Shown: piece after piece, positions 27,092-36,786 of the stretch
Position numbering within the stretch: the first letter of the stretch is position 1
Layout: each line of letters opens with the position of its first letter
Assembly: GCA_036703255.1 (NCBI GenBank)
Contig: DATNPL010000208.1
Coordinates: forward strand, 1-64,000
DNA: 64,000 nt
Source of the DNA: Drouetiella sp036703255
Lineage (GTDB): Bacteria; Cyanobacteriota; Cyanobacteriia; Elainellales; Elainellaceae
Reading direction: 5' to 3'
Made by a program: the position numbers and the translations under genes
The notes under the pieces: model-generated
What the model was told of the DNA's origin: nothing
The model's input: the letters and a program-made list of their open reading frames with translations, nothing else
The model's database searches: none

Positions 27092-28527
27092 ATTTATCTC
27101 CAGAATGAAGTAACTCAGAACATAGTACATCAGTTCTATCAAGAGGCAATGTGTTCTAGCCTTCATGGTGAGAAATGCGATCGCTCAGCATCGAGCATTA
27201 AGGCGATCGCATCTAGCAACATTGAGTTGAACAGAGAGAAACGGATTGTAAATTACTGTTTATATTTTTGAGGTTTGATCAGATTTCTACTCTCAAACTG
27301 TCTTTACCTGGGTGGTAGTTGCGACTTATGGTTTGGATGAGTTAGATATGCACTTATCTAATCTGTGCTGGGTAATGGTTGATGTGCACAGCACCAATTT
27401 GCCTTTCAGTTGAAGCTGGTGAGGGATTAAATTAAGAAAATCGCCCCTTTGATAAGTTTGACTTATATAGGGTAGTGAAGGATTTTAGCCCCAAATTGTC
27501 TCGAATTCCTGTGTATTGGCTCCTAACTATACTCCGCACAAGGAAAATTAGATTAGATTAGATGCAAAAAAAAGGTGAATTGGTGGCTTATTTGTCTTAA
27601 AAGCGATCGTAATTTCACATGTTTTTAGATTACCTATCAATTCAGTAAAACTCTTACAGAGTAATGGTTTTGTCTTCACTATGCAAGGATCTTTCTAACT
27701 CCGAATTCAGAAATATACGATGTGAGAATTCACCATTAAAACTCTAATTACATCGTAAGTCTAGATGGATAAAACACTTAAACTGCATAGCTTTTAGGTC
27801 ACTCTATAAATTACCAAAGAGACTAATTTCGTCAACTTTTAAGGCATGGAGTGATCTTTTTCTCGATCGCAAGTCAAAAAGCTGCGATTGAGAAAATATC
27901 ATCCTTGGACGGCTGGATGCATGGCAATGATAGCTTACAATAGTTTAAATTTCTTTTCTTTTTATTCATCGAATTAAAATATAGAAAATTCAAATGTAAG
28001 ATACTCTTTTCAATTCAAGTTCAGCATGTTACACCAGTAATGAAGTTAACTAGTTCAGTAGTAGCAGTTGATTGTCAAATCGCCAAGAATATTTTGCTAA
28101 CACAGGTATCAAAGCTTTATTTATAGATCTAGTCGCCACTGGATAAAACCTGGGTTACTTTCTATCGTCTGTTATCAGAATTTTCTATTCTCAGGTCAAC
28201 TTATAAACAGTATCAATGAAGACTAAACTAACCTTTTAAAGGCATGCATGTTTGAAGCAGTGAATCTTCTCGGTTCAACAGCTTCCCTTGGTGCTAGCTA
28301 AGTTAGGCTGCTGACGACGCTTTTGGTCTTCAAAAATAAGTCTTTATAAGTCGCAAATTTCAAAAGATTTTGGAGCCTTGCTGTTATTTCAGTATGGCTA
28401 GAACTCTATATGATTAAATCTTTTTTACAGAGCAACTCACTGTCATATCTACATTCAGTAGCGCTCAAAAGCTCACGCGCTTACCTCAAAGCAATCTAAG
28501 ACCTTTACTAATTTACGGAAAGTAATT
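27092..28527. other. AT-rich gene-less stretch upstream of the tyrosine recombinase
   Basis: About 1.4 kb without a credible gene on either strand. Composition is clearly more AT-rich than neighbouring coding DNA. The only simple repeat is TTAGA in tandem near 27550. A GGAAAG lies just before the recombinase start. The stretch could contain regulatory DNA or a recombination site; nothing in it identifies one. Confidence 0.5.
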
Positions 28528-30492
28528 ATGACCGCTGCGATTTTCGAACCACTTGTAGACATTGATTCTGCTTCTCGTCCTGAAACGTTGCTTGATATCT
28601 GGGAGCGGTATAGCACGCACCTGCTATCAAAGCCTGACATTGATAAAGCTCGCCAAAAGCTGCGCTCAACTCAAACAGCCTTACTGCGGTATACTCTTCC
28701 CGGAATGGGTGGACCTATGCCATTAAGTGAACGGCTTTCCCCCAATGAGATTGTGGCAGGGTTGAAGTTTGCAGAATCAGTCAAATTGGTTCAGTTTCAG
28801 TCAGCGATCGCAGTTTTAGAGGCAGTCATTCAAAAACTACAGGCGGATTATCCTCAGCAACATTCAGAGCCTGCGAAAAACTGGGAAGTAGACTTTCAAA
28901 ACTTGCTGAAGCGTAACAAGCACTATCTTAGCCAGCTCTGGAACTGGGTGAATGAGCAGGGATGGTTTGAGCCGTCTAACGTTCAGACGCCTAAAGCTGA
29001 GAAGTATCGTTTTCGTAAGAAGGTCGAGGGCAAGGTGCCTTTTAAGTTGTATAAGACGACTCAGAGAACGCGGTCAGGTAAAGACTCGGGTGAATCGACC
29101 AATAACTTAGTCGATTCACCTGATAACCTAGTCGAATCGCTAAAACCAAATAATACTCCAGCACGCCAAGACGTTTTCGCATTGGGTAAGGTAATAAAGG
29201 ACTTTATCAACCCTGCTTTGCAAACTCAGCTAGAAGATTTTCAAATCTATATGCAGAGTGGCAGTATGGGTGAGCCTCTGAGACAAGTCTCAGTAAAACT
29301 GCATCTAGACCACGTATTGCGAATCTTAGGATGGCTGCACCGTGTTGAGGGAGTGCCACTTGATGATTTACGGCTAGAAAAGCTGGTTCCGTGGGTCAAG
29401 CTGTGCATTTCAGTAGAAAACCTCGAGAGTCTCGATCAATGGGCAATTCAATCTTGGTTCGCTCGAGAACAAGCGAAACGAGTGGCAGGTTCTATAGAGG
29501 CAACGGTAAACAAATACTTCAAGTGGCAAGATTCTCGGATTCCTGGAAACCCAGCTACACACCCATCTTCAAAATTACAACAGGTGACTGCATGGCTTGC
29601 TGTTGCCAAATTTGTATACCGCTTTGAGACTGACCAAGACGAAAAGAATAATTTCGAGGATATTCCTGCAATACAGAGGCTTAGGAAACTGAGTCGTACA
29701 TTGACTAAGCAAAGCAAGAATACACCCAAGGTGATAAGCACTGCTGCTAAAATGGTTCAGTGGCCAGTACTGCTAGAGGCGGTTGAGAGGTTACGCCTAG
29801 AGGCAGAATTAGATCAATTCCCTATTAGTAGAAACAAACGTGAACAAACGGCTCAAGGACAAAGCATGCAGCGATTCTTGCTTTTGAGTTTCATGTCAAT
29901 TATGCCACCGGATCGCCAGCGAACTTACCGTGAGTTATTGATAGGTCGAACCTTAGTTAAGGGACAGCTTGTGGGAGCAATCTTTACGCCACAGAACCTT
30001 ATGGCTGAGCCACAAAACGCAAAGTGGTATATCCATCTAGAGGAGCCAGATTACAAAACGGGAAACACCTACGGTAGTTGGTGGGGGGAAGTGCCTAACG
30101 TAATCTATTCGGATGGCAAAACTTTCTATGGTTACGTAGAGCAATGGCTGACACAATGGCGGCAAATCTTTGTTCCCAAACATGAGTATTTCTTCACTCA
30201 ACCTAATGGAAAACCAATGAGTAATCAGGCAATTACCTGCTTAGTCAAGCGCGCGCTCTATCGGTTGGTGCACATACCAATGACACCCCACATTTTGAGA
30301 GATAGTTTTGTCACCTATCTTTACGAGCAGAATGTACCGGCACATATTTTGGAATCGGCAGCCTTAGCTATGCATCACTCACGTCGCATACAGTCGAAAG
30401 TTTATAACCAACAGGAACAGTTTGATAAATTGCAATCAAGCTTTTCCTTATCGCTACAACTCGTACATCAGGTAGTAACCAAAAGGGTATAA
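28528..30492 (+). CDS. Large tyrosine recombinase/integrase
   Basis: 654 aa. The C-terminal third has the catalytic set of tyrosine recombinases: PPDRQRTYREL (first Arg, about 468), TPHILRDSF (HxxR, about 585-593), MHHSRR (second His, about 615) and a likely nucleophile Tyr in SKVYNQQ (about 626). A SAM-like core-binding region lies at about 220-370. The N-terminal 200 residues are an unusual helical extension with a Ser/Asn-rich linker, longer than in phage integrases. Likely a site-specific recombinase of a mobile element. A nested inverted-repeat structure begins 143 bases after its stop. Confidence 0.78.
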   Translation: MTAAIFEPLVDIDSASRPETLLDIWERYSTHLLSKPDIDKARQKLRSTQTALLRYTLPGMGGPMPLSERLSPNEIVAGLKFAESVKLVQFQSAIAVLEAVIQKLQADYPQQHSEPAKNWEVDFQNLLKRNKHYLSQLWNWVNEQGWFEPSNVQTPKAEKYRFRKKVEGKVPFKLYKTTQRTRSGKDSGESTNNLVDSPDNLVESLKPNNTPARQDVFALGKVIKDFINPALQTQLEDFQIYMQSGSMGEPLRQVSVKLHLDHVLRILGWLHRVEGVPLDDLRLEKLVPWVKLCISVENLESLDQWAIQSWFAREQAKRVAGSIEATVNKYFKWQDSRIPGNPATHPSSKLQQVTAWLAVAKFVYRFETDQDEKNNFEDIPAIQRLRKLSRTLTKQSKNTPKVISTAAKMVQWPVLLEAVERLRLEAELDQFPISRNKREQTAQGQSMQRFLLLSFMSIMPPDRQRTYRELLIGRTLVKGQLVGAIFTPQNLMAEPQNAKWYIHLEEPDYKTGNTYGSWWGEVPNVIYSDGKTFYGYVEQWLTQWRQIFVPKHEYFFTQPNGKPMSNQAITCLVKRALYRLVHIPMTPHILRDSFVTYLYEQNVPAHILESAALAMHHSRRIQSKVYNQQEQFDKLQSSFSLSLQLVHQVVTKRV

Positions 30493-30634
30493 AGTTCAGT
30501 TCTTCGCACATCTTTTAACGATCGAACAGTTAACGAAGCTGCCTCTTATTAGAGCTTTTGAGCTACATCAAGCTTGTCTGCAGTTCTTGGGAGTTCACTA
30601 CAGCGTAGAGCAGTCACCAACCTCCGGCAAAGCC

Positions 30635-30800
30635 CTGACTATTACCCACAACTTTTTCTACGCAAAGAGGCTATAGTAACTGAACCTTCAGAATACTGAT
30701 TGTCTCGTAGAGCATTCTCAATAACGAAGAACTATTGAGAAGAGCGTGTTGCCCAAAAGCCTCTATTAGCAAGAGTTTTAGACTTATGGGTAATAGTCAG
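30635..30800. repeat. Nested inverted repeats after the recombinase gene; possible attachment site or structured RNA
   Basis: Three stems nest within 166 bases: CTGACTATTACCCA (30635-30648) with its exact reverse complement (30787-30800); AGAGGCT (30666-30672) with AGCCTCT (30758-30764); and TTCTCAATA (30715-30723) with TATTGAGAA (30733-30741). Such a folded element next to a tyrosine recombinase could be its recombination site, a MITE, or an RNA. No coding frame explains it. Confidence 0.55.
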
Positions 30801-31003
30801 AGCAGAGCTGGGGGTTTACCCGATTAAATTAAATGGGCTTCCTGCTTCACCCTAGATTTGGTAGTTGCGTCCAGCTCTAGGATACTGTTTGAGGGCGGCT
30901 TGAAGACCTTCTGTCTAATGTCAACTACTTTTGGTTCTTCCGACCTTTTGGTGAAAAGTTAAAATGGAAGGGAAGTTAGGAGGATTGGCCTATCTTCAAT
31001 TTA

Positions 31004-32686
31004 ATCACGGCTCAGACCCGACAGTTTTTTCAACAGTTACTGCCTAATTCCAGCAAATTTTACCTGGAGCACTGTGAACTCGATACCGAGCAACAGCAGC
31101 TTACTTTGAGTGTGCTCTCAACCCAACATTTTGCACAATGTCCGGTGTGTGATACCCCGTCTGACCGTACTCATAGCCATTATCAGCGCACCCTTGCTGA
31201 TTTACCTTGTGTCAATTTCACGTTGACTTTAACGTTGCAAGTTAGTAAGTTTTTCTGTGATAATCCAGGTTGCATTCGGCGTATTTTTACAGAGCGAATT
31301 CCTGAAATTGCGGCACCCTGGGCAAGGAAAACTGTGCGATTGGTGCAGCGACTCGAAGCCATTGCTCTAGCGTTAGGAGGTGCTGCGGGTGCGCGTTTGT
31401 CTCGTCAAGTTGGCACAGAAGTCTGCGGCAGCACGCTGTTGAATGTGCTTGAAAAACTTCCTTTGCCTAAATTTGAAGTACCCAAAATACTGGGAGTGGA
31501 TGACTTTGCCTTTCGCAAAGGACAGCAATACGGCACAATTCTGGTTGATCTGGAACGCCATCGCCCGATCGCTCTGTTAGCAGATCGCAAAGCGGAGACC
31601 TTAGCAAAATGGCTGGCTCAGCACCTAGGCGTGGATGTGCTGTCACGAGACCGCTCGGCCACTTACCGAAGTGGGATGGATGAAGGCGCACCGAATGCGG
31701 TGCAGGTGGCGGATCGTTTCCATCTGATGCAGAACTTACAGGAGACCCTAGAAAAGCTGCTCAACAGCTATAGTTCTCAGTTGAAAGCGGTTGGACAACA
31801 ATGGCGACAAGATAAAACATCCACAGAGACGGTGGTGGTCATCGCGCAGCCAACCGCCACCTCAAGCACAAGCCTTTGCCAATCACCAACGCCGAGTCGA
31901 ACAAGACCAGGAAATTAGAAGATTACACCAACAGCAATGGACGCAGAGGGCGTTCGGCTTGCCGTTTCGCAGAGAATCGCCAAGGCAGTGGGGGTCAGTG
32001 AGCGAACGGTTCGACGCAAACTCCGATCCCCCAGCTTGGCAGAGTTTTCCGCTCGACGAGCCACCTTTGGCCGGAGCATTCTCGACCCCTACAAGCCAAA
32101 GATTCTAGCGTGGTGGAATGATGGCATTCAGGAGACCGCACTGTTAATGGTTTTCTTGCAACAACTGGGTTACACCGGGAGTGATCGAACCCTAATGCGC
32201 TACCTCAAACAACTGCGGGAAGCCCAGGGCCTGCCACCAAGGCGAACATCTGTGACTCCGGGGTTGGCGAAAGTGAGCGACCCGCAATTGCCACCCTTCA
32301 CCGCACGTCGCGCTAGTTTTGTAATTGTTAAGTCCGAGCAGCATCGAGATGCAGAAGAAGTCGATTTGTTAGCTCGATTGGTAGCGGCACATCCGGATTT
32401 GAGCAAAGCGGTTGAGTTAGCGGAGGAGTTTTCACAATTGCTGCGCGAACGTAAAGCAGAAGGGTTTGAGCCTTGGCTGATGAAGGCGTTCAAGAGCACA
32501 CTCAAATTGTTTCAAGTATTCGCAAAGAGTCTCTTCGGGGATTACGCTGCGGTTCGAGCCAGCATGGTTTTAGAGGTGAACAATGGCATGGTCGAAGGTT
32601 TCAATAACCGATTGAAGATGGTAAAACGCCAGATGTATGGACGGGCTGGGTTAGAACTGCTGAGGAAGCGTTTTATTGTGGCTTAG
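31004..32686 (+). pseudogene. ISL3-family transposase, frameshifted
   Basis: The coding sequence runs through three frames. Residues up to about 31800 are in one frame (zinc-like CPVCDTPSDRTHSH, GVDDFAFRKGQQYGT with the first catalytic Asp, DRSATYRSGM with the second). A short second frame continues with QRRVEQDQEIRRLHQQQW to about 31950. From 31937 a third frame gives GVSERTVRRKLRSP through EVNNGMVEGFNNRLK with the catalytic Glu and the end at 32686. At least two frameshifts make it inactive. No ATG is found in the N-terminal frame, which is open from about 30980. Terminal repeats were not resolved. Confidence 0.82.
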
Positions 32687-32705
32687 AAAGTTGTTCTCAA
32701 AATCA

Positions 32706-33208
32706 TCATCGTCCATTTTTGATCTCGATCGCTTCACCAAAAGCTGGGAAGAGCCTAAAGCTATTGTCGCCAGATACACTTGCCCAATCGTGTAAGTACT
32801 CACCGTTGCAAATATCATCTCCACCACTGGCTCTTAATCGTCGTTGCAACGTCACCAACGACCACTGCGACACTCCATCGTTCTCTAGTTCAGGCTGTTG
32901 TTGCGCCACGGCTAAAAACTGCTGTCGTTGTTGTGCTGTGTATTGGGCTTTCGCCCCTCCTCCATGCTTCGGGGTTAATGCCGCTAATCCCGCTCGATTG
33001 AATCGTTCGACTAATTGCGCGACCGCATCCCCCGATCGCCTGCCACAAGCTTGGGCAGCGGCGGTATAGCTGAGTCCTTGAGCCACTGTAAGCAGGGCTT
33101 TGGCACGAGCCACACGGGTGACAGATTCACTCGTCGCGCGACTAATGCGTTCCAATTCCTGCCGTTCTTCACTCGTGAGCGCACGCAACGGTTCCTTTTG
33201 TCGGCGAG
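32706..33208 (-). pseudogene. IS630-family transposase remnant, split by IS256 and truncated
   Basis: The frame encodes the N-terminal HTH half of an IS630 transposase (LTSEERQELERISRATSESV, RVARAKALLTVAQG, WSLVTLQRRLRAS). Then a frameshift occurs, since STYTIGQV appears in another frame near 32790, and the catalytic half is missing next to the ISL3 copy. The original start codon is ATG at 34619-34617, beyond the IS256 element. Rejoining at the 9-bp duplication restores MTRRQKEPLRA. The apparent start at 33221 lies inside IS256 sequence. It is dead and older than the IS256 insertion. Confidence 0.85.
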
Positions 33209-34606
33209 GAGCTATTGTCAAATGTGGTGTATGGAGGAGAATCAGGCAGCATCCTTGTTTACTAGCAAATCAGGTTGTAGGTCAACACGAACGCCATCTT
33301 GAAATCTCACTCCCTCAATGACAGCTCCCAAATGGTTGAAGCCTCGAATCCGTAACCACCGCTTCTGGGCACTTTGTACCAGCTTGAACACCAAAGACAA
33401 AATGGAGCTACAGGAAACACAGCCTCGGGTTTTATCGGTTCTCAAGCGCACAGTCGCAAAAGTGGATTCAATGGGGTTGAAAGTGCGAAGGTGAATCCAG
33501 TGTTCAGCCGGGAAAGCGTAGAATGTGAGCAAAGCTTGTCGGTCTTTGGACAAACATGCTGCCGCTTTAGGATATTTAGCTTCATAGGTCTTGATAAATC
33601 GGTCAAAGGCGGTGTTGGCATCGGCTTTCGTCGCTGCCTGGTAAGTTTCCTGGAGTGCAGATTTGGCTTGAGGTTGCTGACTTTTAGGCAAAGCGTTGAG
33701 GACGTTGGCGGTTTTGTGTACCCAGCAGCGTTGCGTTTGGGTCGTGGGAAAGATTTGGCTGAGGGCTTTCCAAAACCCTAAAGCACCATCACCGATCGCT
33801 AGTTCGGGAGCTTGTTGGAGTCCCTGGTCTTGCAATCGCAGCAACAGAGCTTTCCAATTCAATTCGGACTCTCTCAATCCAGCTTCCAGACCGAGCAACT
33901 CTTTGTGACCTGTATCGGTCACACCAATAAGCACTAAAATGCACTGTCGGTCGTCTTCATTGCGGATGTTGAAGTATACGCCATCTGCCCAAACATAAAC
34001 ATATCGTTTAGATTTAAGTGAGCGCTTTTGCCAAGTGGCGTGTTCTTCCACCCACTGCGCTTTCAATCGACTGATGGTACTAGCCGATAGCCCTTTTGCC
34101 TCCGCGCCAAGCAAGGCTGCCAATGCTTCTGCAAAGTCTCCCGTCGAGACCCCCTTCAGGTACAGCCAGGGCAACACTTCCTCCACACTCCGAGACCGCT
34201 TGAGATAGGGGGGCAGCAGTAGTGAATTGAACTTAATTCCCTGCCCACTGCGGTCTCGTACCTTTGGCACTTGCACTGCGATTTCCCCGACCCCGGTCGT
34301 GATGGTGCGTTCTGGCAAATAGCCATTGCGAACCACCGCTTGACGACCCCCTTCAGCTTTGAGGTCTTGATATTGCGTTAAAAACTCTTTCAACTCCACC
34401 TCCACGGCTTGGGCAATGATTTGTCTGGCTCCTTGTCGCACTAAGGCGCTTAGCGCATCGGTGAATCCTTCAGAAGTCTCTGGTGTTTTGAGCGCAATGA
34501 GATTATCGTTGTTCATGGTGTATTCCGGGTCTGGGCAGTTTTTCTCTTATCCAGCAGGATACGCCTTTTTTCTCCCTATCTCATACACCACAAATAACCA
34601 TAGCTC
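33209..34606 (-). mobile_element. Complete IS256-family insertion sequence
   Basis: The ends are set by imperfect inverted repeats of about 25 bases (GAGCTATTG...TGTGGTGTATG at 33209-33233 against the reverse complement of 34582-34606, about 21 matches). They are also set by a perfect 9-bp target duplication GTCGGCGAG at 33200-33208 and 34607-34615. Length is 1398 bp with one intact transposase gene. IS256 elements make 8-9-bp duplications, which agrees. It sits inside the IS630 gene. Confidence 0.9.
33242..34516 (-). CDS. IS256-family (Mutator-type) transposase
   Basis: 424 aa, uninterrupted and of normal length. Catalytic acids are seen in YVYVWADGVYFNI, ELAIGDGALGFW and RTFNPIESTFATVR, and CWVHKTANVLNALP is the family signature. 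The early VRNGYLPERTITTGVGEI and VPKVRDRSGQG blocks are typical. The start ATG lies 90 bases inside the element end. Likely active. Confidence 0.93.
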   Translation of the reverse strand: MNNDNLIALKTPETSEGFTDALSALVRQGARQIIAQAVEVELKEFLTQYQDLKAEGGRQAVVRNGYLPERTITTGVGEIAVQVPKVRDRSGQGIKFNSLLLPPYLKRSRSVEEVLPWLYLKGVSTGDFAEALAALLGAEAKGLSASTISRLKAQWVEEHATWQKRSLKSKRYVYVWADGVYFNIRNEDDRQCILVLIGVTDTGHKELLGLEAGLRESELNWKALLLRLQDQGLQQAPELAIGDGALGFWKALSQIFPTTQTQRCWVHKTANVLNALPKSQQPQAKSALQETYQAATKADANTAFDRFIKTYEAKYPKAAACLSKDRQALLTFYAFPAEHWIHLRTFNPIESTFATVRLRTDKTRGCVSCSSILSLVFKLVQSAQKRWLRIRGFNHLGAVIEGVRFQDGVRVDLQPDLLVNKDAA

Positions 34607-34615
34607 GTCGGCGAG

Positions 34616-35323
34616 TCATAGCACGCAAGCATAGGGGACTTTTCTATCTTGGCAGTCCCTGCTAAAAATGGCTATGCTCATGCCAAGTGACCCACTAGTC
34701 CTGCTCAACTGGTATGCAACTTGCTAATAACTGTCCCAGATGCCCTCAGCCCAGGTAGGGCTGTAATTATGCTGGCTAATACAGAGTTTGGCACTATGTT
34801 TTTCTATCTACCGTGCGAAAAAATTAATCTCAAACCTTTACCCAATTCAGTTCATCGAGAATACTGCAAAATCTGAATTACCCCAGGAAATCAGTTATTT
34901 TGCTAACTTTGCTGGGTTTGCTCTTATAAAACTTTTTCTATTTTTAATCTCATGTTAGCATTCAACATGAGATTAAAAATGAAAGTAAATCTTCTTAAAT
35001 TAAAGTATTTTAGAAGTCCAAAGCCGTGCAGAACATAGCTTAACACCAGTTTAATACTTGCAAAGAAGTTTTACAGTTATAGAACGGTTATGGAACGCCT
35101 AAAAGCTATCTAAAAATGGCTTATGAGAGCTGATTGAGCCATCTAAAAGTTCAGAAGCATACGTATTGGTTTAATTTCAACCGAATCAACCGAGCGGCTA
35201 AGATCGCACGATACTGAGAAACAGCTTGCAGCCAGCGGCTAGTATAGATCGTAACTGTGCAACCTGATCATCATCCTGATCAAGCCCTACCTACTGCCAA
35301 AGATAAGCTCAAATTCTCAGCCC
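34616..35323. other. Gene-less stretch with a 17-bp perfect palindrome (34940-34980)
   Basis: The first bases are the upstream part of the split IS630 copy, including its start codon. Beyond that no gene is seen. Arms 34940-34956 and 34964-34980 are exact reverse complements around AGCATTC. The stem begins with T-runs and ends with A-runs, the reverse of a terminator, so an operator or cruciform is more likely. Confidence 0.55.
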
Positions 35324-35986
35324 CTAATGGGCAGTAGGATGAAACCGATGAGTCACGGATGAATACTTCCAACTCAGCCCTATGGGATCTAGTTGGCACG
35401 TCCATTCCTTAAAATAAGATTTTTGCTTTTTACGGCTGATGATTGACGAGTGTATTTTGAGTCGATCGGCTAACTGCAAGCCAGTTAGCCCTTTACGTGC
35501 AAGTATTGCTGAGACTGTGTGATCTGAAACATCGTTTGAACTTACCTGAAAGTGAGGAGAATTATCAGGCAGTGGCTCGATACTGCTGCCACTAGAATAA
35601 GGTGAAGCTAGCCAACTTGGAGAAACACTCAACGCTGAAGTGTGCTCATATACAGGCTTGGACGCCAACGATGCAGAGTTCTGCAATGAAATCAAATGCC
35701 CAATTATGTGCTGAATATCTACCATTCCTTGGAAGAAAGACTCATAGTCAGTCCTAAGCCGATCAACTTTGGCTGCTAGCGTTTCGGGCGATCGTGGAGG
35801 GTTTTCTAACAAGGGTGCTGATTGGTGGAGGGTAATCGGGGTGATATCAACACCGAAATACTCTCCTAGCACTAGCTCAGTAGCATGGGAAAGAGAACGC
35901 AAGCACTGCTTTTCTTTAAAGGCAACTAATCGGCTGTAGATCTCTGGATTTAGAAAGGTCATAACTCCAGGTTTATCAGTTGTCAT
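35324..35986 (-). CDS. Two-domain DNA-binding regulator (RHH-like N-terminus, HTH C-terminus)
   Basis: 220 aa. Residues 8-50 (VMTFLNPEIYSRLVAFKEKQ, LSHATELVLGEYFG) resemble a ribbon-helix-helix unit. The last 70 residues contain a HTH (LTGLQLADRLKIHSSIISRKK) followed by FKEWTCQLDPIGLSWKYS, a tail I have seen in cyanobacterial plasmid-type regulators. A Ser/Pro-rich linker joins them. Palindromes lie on both sides (34940 and 36527), and one may be its operator. No operon partner is seen. Confidence 0.6.
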   Translation of the reverse strand: MTTDKPGVMTFLNPEIYSRLVAFKEKQCLRSLSHATELVLGEYFGVDITPITLHQSAPLLENPPRSPETLAAKVDRLRTDYESFFQGMVDIQHIIGHLISLQNSASLASKPVYEHTSALSVSPSWLASPYSSGSSIEPLPDNSPHFQVSSNDVSDHTVSAILARKGLTGLQLADRLKIHSSIISRKKQKSYFKEWTCQLDPIGLSWKYSSVTHRFHPTAH

Positions 35987-36786
35987 ACTCGCAGCGGCTT
36001 TAGAATAAGCTTACAAAGTAGACCACTAGAAATTCTGAAGCTTTGAACAGAGCTGCACAAGAAATTAGAATGGGATTCTTACTATTTCCTATATTTGTGG
36101 TGTGAATTAAAAACGATTTCTGAAACAGAGAGAAACATCTGTTGGAAAAGAAATTTATATTAAATTCTTTATTCATAACTCGCATCATTTCACAAGAAAA
36201 TAATTTCAGTGGTCGTTGTGAGTGAATCTCAATCACACAACTTATACAAAGAGATGGGTCTACTTTGGCCTGTACGAAAAACAATTAAAAGTATTGCAAA
36301 TTCACCTCCAATTGAAAACTTTATACTGTCTTTCAAAACCTGGAAAGTGATAATGTTATTCCTTGAATTAATTAAACATTAACGGCTTGAAAAAGAGAAC
36401 ATAATCCTGTCATGATGACAACACCAACAATCAAGATCACCGATATAGGCAGATTGCAGTTATCGGATTGGAGATATAAATAAGACCTTTATAATCAAGG
36501 AGCTTCAGCACCACATCTACCAACATTCTCCAATTTCCTGTCAAGTTGTCTTGACAGGAAATTGGAGATCAGAGATGTAGACTTACTTACCGCCTTGAAT
36601 TATGAACTTTTTCCATTGAGGGTTTTTCAGTGTTTTAGTGTAAAACTTTACATGTCACTGCCAAAGCGATCGCCCTGCTCCTGAAATATTTGCATCCTGA
36701 TAACGATAGCTACCTTTGACTAACTTATTCCATCCAAGCTGACAAAGTTATTCCCAAAAGATTCCTAGCATAGTAACTGCTTACTC
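35987..36786. other. AT-rich gene-less stretch between the regulator and drmC
   Basis: Very AT-rich. A 94-codon minus-strand frame (36000-36284) has no credible composition or start signal. Its one structure is the long palindrome at 36527-36568, described separately. Confidence 0.45.
36527..36568. repeat. 19-bp perfect palindrome downstream of DISARM
   Basis: Arms 36527-36545 and 36550-36568 (core CTCCAATTTCCTGTCAAG) pair without mismatch around a TTGT loop. ACATCT and AGATGT outside them (36513-36518 and 36573-36578) extend the symmetry. No U-tract follows on either strand. It lies about 220 bases beyond the end of drmC and may be a transposon relic, a boundary of the DISARM insertion or a regulator site. 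Confidence 0.6.

Noticed and set aside
31791..32108. Separate 105-codon gene within the ISL3 copy
   Set aside because: It is the middle frame of the frameshifted transposase (QRRVEQDQEIRRLHQQQW), not an independent gene.
33209..33221. Native start of an IS630 gene at 33221
   Set aside because: Those bases belong to the IS256 terminal repeat; the original ATG is at 34619-34617.
36000..36284. 94-codon minus-strand frame
   Set aside because: AT-rich DNA, poor amino-acid composition, no ribosome site and no resemblance to any family.
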